Assembly: GCA_938049325.1 (NCBI GenBank)
Contig: CALICC010000217.1
Span: 1 to 19,169 of the forward strand
Reading direction: 5' to 3'
DNA length: 19,169 nt
Source of the DNA: an uncultured Ilumatobacter sp.
GTDB lineage: Bacteria; Actinomycetota; Acidimicrobiia; Acidimicrobiales; Ilumatobacteraceae
Shown piece by piece: positions 13,474 to 19,169 of this stretch. The translations under genes were made by a program, and so were the position numbers. Below the pieces are notes generated by a model. That model did no database searches. It was not told where the DNA came from and saw only the letters and a program-made list of their open reading frames with translations. Position 1 is the first letter of the stretch; each line of letters opens with the position of its first letter.

Positions 13474-15092
13474 CGCTGAACGAGGAACTCGATCTCGGAG
13501 AGTCCCAGCTCGTCGCCGCCCAGCGAGTTATAGCTGTCGTCGATGTGGATCTCGACTTCGCGCACTCCGCCGCCGTTGCTGATCTCGTATTGCTCCGGCG
13601 TCGGCACATCGAGCACGGTCAAGTCGAACGACTGCCCTGTGTCGAAGACGAAGTGGATGTCCTTGACGCGCCTGAACTCCTTGAAGCGCTCGGCCGACCC
13701 GTTCCAGAGTTGAATTCTCGCGAGGTCGATCGGCTCGTCGAATCTCACGACCAGGGTGGGCTCGTCGTCATCTCCGCTGGCGATCCAGCTCGTCAGAGTA
13801 TTGCTGTCGATGGCGAACGTGGCGGGTCGTCCGTCGACCTCCGAAGTCGCCGACACGTCGATCGGCGAGACCGGGGCGTAGGACTTGCGAATCCGGGAGA
13901 AGAGATCGTCCCGAACAGCGGCGGCGCGATCGGTGACCTTCTCTCGGATGTCCGGTGAGAACCCGAACAGCAGCCCGGCGACCAGGAGCGCAGCTGCGGC
14001 GATGGGGCGAAGCTTCGCAAAGACACGCATGAACGCCGCTCCGAACCCACCTCCGGCCTTCTTCTGCTTCCCGTCCTTGGACGTCCACGGTCGTTCGCCC
14101 GCAGCCAGCGTTCGCTGTCGGCGCTTCGGAATCCACCGCTTCCACCACGGCGTCTTCGCGACGGTCGCGGAGCTCAGGGTGACTCCGCAGCGACGACAGA
14201 AGCTCCGGCCGGGCGGGTTGCCCTCGCCACAGTCACCACAGATCAGGTCGCCGGGGAGGATCTTGTGGCTCGGTGGCTGCTTGGGAGTCGCCCGAGGTTG
14301 TGAGGCTTTGGCCGGCTTGACGGGCTGAACAGCCGTCGGCGTTGCGACGGTCGGCTCGGCGGTCGGTGCGACAGCTGACTCCGTCGGGGCTGGTTTCGAG
14401 GGAGGTTTGGGGGCCGACTTCGCCACCGTCTTGGGTCGTGCCGGTGGAGGCTTGGGTGCTGCGGTCGCTCCGTCGGCCACCAATGCCGCTGCGGCGGCTT
14501 GACGAGCAGCGGCGTCATCGATGTCATCGGGGACCGCCGGACGAGGAATCGACGGCGGCGTGGCGTCGTCATCGAGCTTCGGCGACGTCGGTCGAGCCGG
14601 TGGCTTCGGTGGTCCGCCTGGTCGTTCTGGTGGGGTGGGTGCGGAGCCGGGGCGTGCGGGTGGTTTGGGTGGCCCTCCCGGTCGCGCTGGTGGTTTTGGT
14701 GGTCCGCCTGGTCGTGCCGGTGGGGTGGGGGCGGAGCCTGGTCGCGCTGGTGGCTTCGGTGGTCCGCCTGGTCGTGCTGGGGGTTTGGGCGCGCCGCCGG
14801 GTTTTGGTGGTCCGCCTGGTCGAGGCGGTGCGCCGGGGCGTGGTGGTCCGCCAGCTGCGGGTGCACCTTCATCGTCCTCGATCTCGTTCTCGCCGGGTGC
14901 GTGGACGTCGAGCGACAGCACGGTCTGGACTCGACTGAGGAGTGAGCGTTTCGGAGCATCCTCCTCGTCTTCCTCGACTGGGGCAGCGTCTGGGACGTCG
15001 GCCTCTCCGGTCCACTCGAGGAACCCACCGCACGACCCGCAGAACGAGTCGTCGTCGAGGTTCTGGAAGCTGCACACCGTGCACGTGATCAT
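13470..15092 (-). CDS. Two-zinc-ribbon / Pro-rich repeat / transmembrane / discoidin-like protein of the CIS operon (540 aa)
   Basis: The domain order can be read directly. The first zinc ribbon has Cys4, Cys7, Cys18 and Cys21. An acidic stretch (about 39-75) is followed by Pro-rich repeats (81-168, including seven decapeptides at 99-168) and an Ala/Pro/Lys-rich disordered linker to about 275. The second zinc ribbon has Cys285, Cys288, Cys299 and Cys302. A Trp/Lys/Arg-rich segment (315-345) leads to one short transmembrane helix (about 364-378) and a C-terminal discoidin (F5/8 type C)-like beta-sandwich (about 400-540: DGRPATFAIDSNTLTSWIAS, then VVRFDEPIDLARIQLWNG, ending GLSEIEFLV). By the positive-inside rule the ribbons and linker should be cytoplasmic and the carbohydrate-binding-type domain outside. 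Overlaps (ATGA) on both sides tie it to tail protein I and the 224-aa gene. A role tethering the injection particle to the membrane is proposed by inference. Confidence 0.85.
   Translation of the reverse strand: MITCTVCSFQNLDDDSFCGSCGGFLEWTGEADVPDAAPVEEDEEDAPKRSLLSRVQTVLSLDVHAPGENEIEDDEGAPAAGGPPRPGAPPRPGGPPKPGGAPKPPARPGGPPKPPARPGSAPTPPARPGGPPKPPARPGGPPKPPARPGSAPTPPERPGGPPKPPARPTSPKLDDDATPPSIPRPAVPDDIDDAAARQAAAAALVADGATAAPKPPPARPKTVAKSAPKPPSKPAPTESAVAPTAEPTVATPTAVQPVKPAKASQPRATPKQPPSHKILPGDLICGDCGEGNPPGRSFCRRCGVTLSSATVAKTPWWKRWIPKRRQRTLAAGERPWTSKDGKQKKAGGGFGAAFMRVFAKLRPIAAAALLVAGLLFGFSPDIREKVTDRAAAVRDDLFSRIRKSYAPVSPIDVSATSEVDGRPATFAIDSNTLTSWIASGDDDEPTLVVRFDEPIDLARIQLWNGSAERFKEFRRVKDIHFVFDTGQSFDLTVLDVPTPEQYEISNGGGVREVEIHIDDSYNSLGGDELGLSEIEFLVQR
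14589..14798 (-). repeat. Seven in-frame 30-bp tandem repeats encoding a Pro-rich decapeptide
   Basis: The units encode G-[GS]-[PA]-P-[KT]-P-P-[AE]-R-P at residues 99-168. GGPPKPPARP forms alternate with GSAPTPPARP forms in the order A-type, A, B, A, A, B, A. DNA copies are near-identical but carry many silent changes. Looser GGPPRPG/APPRPG/GGPPKPG heptad-like units continue to residue 81 (14852). Repeat number is likely to vary between strains by recombination or slippage. Confidence 0.85.
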
Positions 15093-15676
15093 GATCGTTG
15101 CTCCGTCGCGTCGTGGTCGGAATCGGAGATCTCGCGCAGCTCGATGTCGACCGGGAGATGTGCGGGCAGCGCGTTGCGAATCAACTCCTGGAGCCCGGCC
15201 CAGTTCACTGCGTCGCCGTCGGCGACGTCCACGACGACGCGTACGGTTCGATCGCGGTCGTCGGGAGAGGAGGTGTAGTTCTGGCCGGGAATCGCTGACG
15301 TGTGCGTCGCTCCCGGGTCTTCGATGTGGACCACGCCGTCGGTGTAGAGCTCGATCTCACGCCGCAGCCCGGCGGCCGTCGACCGCTTTGCGAACATGTC
15401 GGCTGCCGCACCCACGACGCGTCGGCTGCGGTCGGTGGACCAGTCTTCCTCCAGGTGGAGACCAACCCAGTCTCCGAGCCACTCGAGGAAGTCGGGAGGG
15501 CACACGGCCGGGTCGATGTATGCGTCGAGGCAGTCGATCGCAGCAACCGCGGGCGCAACGACGTGGTCGAGACCTGCCGTGAAGTCGATGGTGAACTGTT
15601 CGTCGCGGTAGATGCCCGGCAACTGATCGATGATCGGTTGCCGGATCGGCATGCCCGGAGCAAGTCCGCGGCTCAC
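15089..15676 (-). CDS. Phage tail protein I-like baseplate protein of the CIS (195 aa)
   Basis: The opening PIIDQLPGIYRDEQFTIDFT followed by VAPAVAAIDCLDAYIDPAVC is typical of the tail protein I / gpI-like family found next to baseplate J in contractile systems (Afp12-like position). CPPDFLEWLGDWVGLHLEEDW is the family's hallmark W-L-x-x-W-x-G segment. RRVVGAAADMFAKRSTAAGLRREIELYTDG is the K-R-G-T/S-x-x-G-L segment. It is expected to join the baseplate wedge. The start is GTG 15676, overlapping the baseplate J stop (GTGA); the ATG eight codons later lacks a Shine-Dalgarno at proper spacing. Its own stop overlaps the zinc-ribbon gene's ATG. Confidence 0.93.
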   Translation of the reverse strand: MSRGLAPGMPIRQPIIDQLPGIYRDEQFTIDFTAGLDHVVAPAVAAIDCLDAYIDPAVCPPDFLEWLGDWVGLHLEEDWSTDRSRRVVGAAADMFAKRSTAAGLRREIELYTDGVVHIEDPGATHTSAIPGQNYTSSPDDRDRTVRVVVDVADGDAVNWAGLQELIRNALPAHLPVDIELREISDSDHDATEQRS

Positions 15677-17622
15677 GGCGAGATCACCTGGACTTGGTGT
15701 TCGTAGGAGAACACGAGGCTGTTCGGATCGAGTTCGACGCGTGTGGTGACTGGACCTCGATCGCCGGTGACCGGATTGGCGCCGAAGAGGCGGACGTCGT
15801 CGACGACGTCCACGCCGGCAACGGCCTGCAACACGCCGAACGCATCACCGGCCTGGACCGGACGGCCCCACGGCCACCCTTTGCCATCGGGGCCGCCCAC
15901 GAGCGGATCGAAGTACCGGTGCAGTGCTCCGACAGCATCGCGGTGCACACGGTCCGGATCGGCACGTGAGGTCGAACGAAGACGAGCAACGACCGTGATG
16001 CCTTGATAGCGCGGCGGTTCGATGTTGACCGTCGAGCCGATGATGCGGCACGATTCGAGCCGCTCGCCGATTGCGTCGAGCGTCGACGGGCTGGGCAGTA
16101 GGTCCTCGAATTGCAGTCGCCCGTCGTTGTGGGCGGCGGCGGGCACGATGCACACCGTGACGTGTCCGGCGTCCGTCGCCGATGTGGCGGGAAGACAGAC
16201 CACGCGAGCGATCTCGGGAGCGGCTTCGCGAGTGATGAGCTCAAAGTCTTCCGCCGTCACGGCTCGACTGCGCGTGCGCAGCATCAAGGGACCGCGAGTT
16301 CGAGCTTCGTCGACCGATTCGGCGTCGACGCCGCCTGATGCCGACTCGCGATTCGTCACGGACTTCACGAACGGGATCGACGACTTGAGCGTTCGGATGG
16401 CTCCTCGAGCGACATTGCCGCGTCGCCCGCCGCCGACCGCGTGGTCGCTGATCTGGATCGTCGCGCGTTGCGGGGGAATCGCGCCGTACGAGCGAATGGA
16501 GCCGTCCGCGAGGCGCACGGTCGGCGCGAATTCGATCTCGCCCGCTGCCTTGTCGACGACGACAACGAGGTCGTCGGGGCCGCAGTCGATGAATTCGTCG
16601 ACCACCCTCCACTGCACCCAGCCGTCGTCGCTACTGGTCTCGACGACCGGCGTGATTCCGATGTCGACGATCGGTCCACTCGGAATCCGGTGACGCTGGC
16701 CGGGCTGGCCCGTTGACTCGCCGATGCGTTCGGCCCCTTCCTGGGAGGCGTGGGCCGACACCACGGTGCCGCCGACCGTCATTGCTTCGAGACCGTGGAT
16801 GGCCGGAGACGAGCTGTAGCGCGGCTGGTCGTCGCGAGCTTCGGTCACCCGAGCGCGGATCCAACCGGCACGCTCACCGTCGACCGCCGTTGCTTCGTGA
16901 TGGGCCGGCAGGTGCAGCACGATGTCGCCGTTGCGGTTGAGTCCGCCGGTTTCGTCTTTGTCGACATCGCAGGTGACCCAGTCGGCCCCGTCCCAGGCTT
17001 CCCATTCCAACGGAGGATCGGTGGGGTCGACGCCGACGCCGTCGATCTCACAGCGCACGCGGAGTGCGATCGCACACCCGGGAGCCGCCTGGTCGAGTCC
17101 GACATACATTGCATCGCCGGGTTGGGGCACCTCGCTGAAGGCTGCAAATTCGTTGTTGACCGACAACTGCTCGGTGCGGTTGCGAGTTCCGTTCTGGTCG
17201 TGACCGGCGGTGGCGACCGACTGCAGCTCGGTCGGCACGATCGCCAACTCGGCCAGCGTGCTGAACACCACCGGGTCGTCGAGGTCCCCGCGCAGTGTGG
17301 CCGATCGGGTGCCGACGGGAATCGTGAGTGTGGTCGTCGCGGGAGCGGAGAGCCAGAAGGTGACGTCGACACGCGCGGCGGTCGGAGGAAAGAGTCGGAC
17401 TCCGATCAGCTCGAGAAACTTGATGTACAGCCGGTCGGGCACCCGATTCAGGCGATACAGCATTTGGTCGGTCATGTACGCGAACGTCTCGATCAGCGTC
17501 ACGCCGGGATCGGACACGTTGTGGTCGGTCCAGGTCGGGCAGCGGTCCATCACCATGCGCTTGGCATCGTCGACCAGGTCTTGAAAGCGTCGGTCGTCGA
17601 GATTGGGGGCAGCGATGCTCAT
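15673..17622 (-). CDS. Baseplate J-like / gp6-type wedge protein of the CIS (649 aa)
   Basis: The N-terminus (PNLDDRRFQDLVDDAKRMVM followed by CPTWTDHNVSDPGVTLIETFAYMTDQMLYRLNR) is the clear signature of the putative baseplate assembly / baseplate J-like proteins of extracellular and cytoplasmic CIS (Afp11-like). The LNRVPDRLYIKFLELIGVRL continuation, the middle beta-rich domain and the C-terminal GAIRTLKSSIPFVKSVTNRE...GGVDAESVDEARTRGP (with DAESVDEAR as a J-family motif) agree. A carboxyl-end VEPPRY-like strand (NIEPPRYQGITVVARL) and a final GVLQAVAGVDVVDDVRLF fit gp6/J. It forms the iris of wedges around the spike hub. Coupled by ATGA to gp25 upstream and GTGA to tail protein I downstream. 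Confidence 0.95.
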   Translation of the reverse strand: MSIAAPNLDDRRFQDLVDDAKRMVMDRCPTWTDHNVSDPGVTLIETFAYMTDQMLYRLNRVPDRLYIKFLELIGVRLFPPTAARVDVTFWLSAPATTTLTIPVGTRSATLRGDLDDPVVFSTLAELAIVPTELQSVATAGHDQNGTRNRTEQLSVNNEFAAFSEVPQPGDAMYVGLDQAAPGCAIALRVRCEIDGVGVDPTDPPLEWEAWDGADWVTCDVDKDETGGLNRNGDIVLHLPAHHEATAVDGERAGWIRARVTEARDDQPRYSSSPAIHGLEAMTVGGTVVSAHASQEGAERIGESTGQPGQRHRIPSGPIVDIGITPVVETSSDDGWVQWRVVDEFIDCGPDDLVVVVDKAAGEIEFAPTVRLADGSIRSYGAIPPQRATIQISDHAVGGGRRGNVARGAIRTLKSSIPFVKSVTNRESASGGVDAESVDEARTRGPLMLRTRSRAVTAEDFELITREAAPEIARVVCLPATSATDAGHVTVCIVPAAAHNDGRLQFEDLLPSPSTLDAIGERLESCRIIGSTVNIEPPRYQGITVVARLRSTSRADPDRVHRDAVGALHRYFDPLVGGPDGKGWPWGRPVQAGDAFGVLQAVAGVDVVDDVRLFGANPVTGDRGPVTTRVELDPNSLVFSYEHQVQVISP

Positions 17623-18041
17623 CAGTAGTCACTTCCGTCGTCAGGGATTGTGTAAAAGGGAAAGACAAGATTTCGTTGGTCGTTGGTGTGCTTGATCACG
17701 TACACGATTTCGAGGTTCAGGCGATTGCGTTGATCGGGATCGGGCGTGACGATCACCTGCTCCACGTCGACGCGTGGTTCCCACTGCTGCACGGCGCTCT
17801 TGACCTCGATCGCGAGTTCGTTGGCCGTCGAGTTGTCGGCGGGTCGGAAGACGAAGTCGCGTAGGCGGCACCCGAACCGCGGGCGCATCGGCCGTTCGCC
17901 GGGATACGTCATCACGATGATCTTGATGGCCTGTTCGAGCTCGGTGGTGTGCGTGACGAGCGCGATGCCGCCGCCGGAGCTGGCCGCGGGCGGGAAGGCC
18001 CAACCGGTGCCGACGAAGTCGTGAGTGGTGTCAACGGTCAT
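17622..18041 (-). CDS. gp25-like (GPW/gp25) baseplate wedge protein of the CIS (139 aa)
   Basis: A GPW/gp25-family protein with the lysozyme-like gp25 fold. GTGWAFPP near the start is followed by EQAIKIIVMTYPGERPMRPRFGCRLRDFVF, which contains the family hallmark of a T-x-x-G-x-R-x-x-x-P-x-F-G element. The C-terminal VDVEQVIVTPDPDQRNRLNLEIVYVIKHT covers the last strands. In contractile machines gp25 sits between baseplate wedge and sheath and starts sheath polymerisation (Afp9-like). ATG 18041 has a GAGGAA Shine-Dalgarno 5-6 nt upstream; the preceding spike gene ends 7 nt before it. Its stop overlaps the J gene start (ATGA). Confidence 0.95.
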   Translation of the reverse strand: MTVDTTHDFVGTGWAFPPAASSGGGIALVTHTTELEQAIKIIVMTYPGERPMRPRFGCRLRDFVFRPADNSTANELAIEVKSAVQQWEPRVDVEQVIVTPDPDQRNRLNLEIVYVIKHTNDQRNLVFPFYTIPDDGSDY

Positions 18042-18048
18042 GCGTTCC

Positions 18049-19169
18049 TCAGTTCAACTTCACCTGGGTGCCGGACAGCTCGACCATGCCGGCGCCGCCG
18101 TCGATCTTCACGCCGGCGCCACCCTTGAGGGTGAGGTTGCCGGGTGCGGCTGCGTCGACGGTGATGTTTCCGTCGCTCTTGATGTCGAGCGTGCCGCCGG
18201 CCCCGGACTGTTGGATGGTCACGTTCCCACCGGCGCCGTTCTGTTTGATCTCGATGGTCGCAGCTGGCCCCGCCGAGTCGCAGAGGATGGTGAGCTTCTT
18301 GTTCACGTCGTCCATGACCAAGGTGATCTTGTCGTCGCCGGTACCGACCGTGATTCCGGAGGTGGTGGGAGGCGAACTTCCCATCCCGTCGTCGTCGATG
18401 ATGATCTTGTTGCCGAGTCGACTGACCAAGCCACGTTTGACGACTTGCCCGCCTGGCGTACCTTGCTTCACCACGTCGCCGCCGAGGTCGATCTCGGTCT
18501 TGCCGTTACCCAGGCCACCGAGAACGTACGCCCGACGCACGTCGCCGAACTCGAACCCGACCAGCACTTCGTCCTCGACTTCGGGCATCGCCATGAGTCC
18601 GTACGTCGGCCCGAGGCCAGGCATCACGACGCGAGCCCAGTCGGTTTCGAAGTCGGGGCCGAGCCAGGGGAGGGCGACCTTGACCCGGTACATGCCGTCC
18701 TCGTCGAGGTTGTTGGTGACCACACCGGGCACCAGCCCGTCGATCAGGCCGCGCTGTCGACGGTTCACATTGCCCGCCGTCATCAGCCCGTGCAGCGAGC
18801 GGTCGTGGCGACCGCTGACCTCGAACTGAACGTTGTAACCCTCGCTGACCTCGAAGTGATGCCGGGCAGCCGTGACGAACCAGTCACCGCAGAAGCGCGA
18901 CGGAACGTCGTCGATGGTGACCGTGGCGCCGGCGATCACCCCGCTGGCGGACTTTGCGCTTCCCTCGGCTTCAGCGAATGTGCTGGCCGCATGTTCCGCT
19001 GCGCCAGCCGCAACGGCGTCAGCGGCACCCTGTGCCGTCGACCCCCACGCCAGTGGGCGGTTGACGATCGCATACGCGTTGGTGCTCGCTGGTGGAACCC
19101 CACCGGGAGCGGCGACCTGGGGGATCTCGGGGACCAATCCTGCGTGAGCATCGGCGAGCCCGGCGGCGT
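18049..19169 (-). CDS. VgrG-like spike protein of the CIS (partial, C-terminal 373 aa)
   Basis: The frame is open to the right edge, so the N-terminus is missing; an apparent start inside the window (TTG at 19137) is not the real one. Visible are the end of a gpD/gp27-like domain (DVPSRFCGDWFVTAARHHFE), then the gp5-type OB domain: GLVPGVVTNNLDEDGMYRVKVALPWLG, then WARVVMPGLGPTYGLMAMPEVEDEVLVGFEFGD and RRAYVLGGLGNG. After that comes a repetitive beta-strand-rich tail (TIEIKQNGAGGNVTI, TLDIKSDGNITVDA, NLTLKGGAGVKIDGGAG) ending VKLN, as expected for the needle-like beta-helix. It forms the puncturing tip at the centre of the baseplate. A Cys-containing segment and an Ala-rich helix precede the domain. 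Confidence 0.95.
   Translation of the reverse strand, partial: AAGLADAHAGLVPEIPQVAAPGGVPPASTNAYAIVNRPLAWGSTAQGAADAVAAGAAEHAASTFAEAEGSAKSASGVIAGATVTIDDVPSRFCGDWFVTAARHHFEVSEGYNVQFEVSGRHDRSLHGLMTAGNVNRRQRGLIDGLVPGVVTNNLDEDGMYRVKVALPWLGPDFETDWARVVMPGLGPTYGLMAMPEVEDEVLVGFEFGDVRRAYVLGGLGNGKTEIDLGGDVVKQGTPGGQVVKRGLVSRLGNKIIIDDDGMGSSPPTTSGITVGTGDDKITLVMDDVNKKLTILCDSAGPAATIEIKQNGAGGNVTIQQSGAGGTLDIKSDGNITVDAAAPGNLTLKGGAGVKIDGGAGMVELSGTQVKLN

Noticed and set aside
11743..13479. 578-aa plus-strand ORF antisense to the small genes
   Set aside because: Antisense to genes with Shine-Dalgarno sites and overlap junctions; composition not protein-like.
14589..14852. Regular 30-bp repeats as a CRISPR array
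   Set aside because: Units are contiguous without spacers and in frame with a Pro-rich protein segment.
14521..15582. 353-aa Gly/Pro-rich plus-strand ORF
   Set aside because: It is the complement of the Pro-rich repeats; it cuts across the zinc ribbon and tail protein I genes.
15673..19169. Ordinary prophage tail region
   Set aside because: No capsid, portal, terminase, lysis or integrase genes are seen, and the J and spike features fit the CIS type; only the missing right flank leaves some doubt.

Overview
The window is GC-rich, densely packed bacterial DNA. Several signs point to Actinomycetota, plausibly an acidimicrobiial (Ilumatobacter-like) lineage: strong G/C third-position bias, GTG starts, a tRNA gene without an encoded CCA, a PknB-type Ser/Thr kinase, and many genes with a TAnnnT -10 box only 6-8 nt before the start codon (leaderless mRNAs). 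The taxonomic placement is inference; the leaderless architecture is read directly.

Left part (1-5015): the start of a secreted Spondin_N-like protein (minus, cut by the window edge), a tRNA-Val(UAC), a roughly 0.7 kb poorly coding stretch with inverted repeats, a small lysine-rich protein, an NTF2/SnoaL-like protein, a carboxymuconolactone-decarboxylase-family protein, and an 812-aa membrane Ser/Thr kinase whose outer part resembles the esterase-like/phytase-like domain.

Middle part (5016-11136): small-molecule metabolism genes arranged as divergent and convergent pairs. These are a DUF72 protein and a limonene-epoxide-hydrolase-like protein (minus) divergent from an SDR (plus), then a PhyH-type dioxygenase and alpha/beta hydrolase operon (minus) divergent from a nitroreductase and an MFS exporter (plus). 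The two divergent promoter regions hold a 16-bp operator-like dyad and a possible 10-codon leader peptide.

Right part (11157-19169, all minus): part of a contractile injection system (CIS, phage-tail-like nanomachine) locus, transcribed right to left. The order is VgrG-like spike (cut by the window edge), gp25-like baseplate wedge, baseplate J-like protein, tail protein I-like protein, a zinc-ribbon / Pro-rich repeat / transmembrane / discoidin-like protein, then a 224-aa unknown protein. Every junction from gp25 to the 224-aa protein is a 4-nt ATGA or GTGA overlap. The run continues without a clear break into a 30-codon micro-ORF, two small acidic proteins and a MauE/DoxX-like membrane protein. 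The baseplate core is a known type of machine. The membrane-spanning zinc-ribbon protein and the five downstream unknown or unexpected ORFs are the most likely place for undescribed biology, as membrane tether, cargo or accessory factors. Sheath, tube, ATPase and tape-measure genes are not in this window and would be expected to the right.
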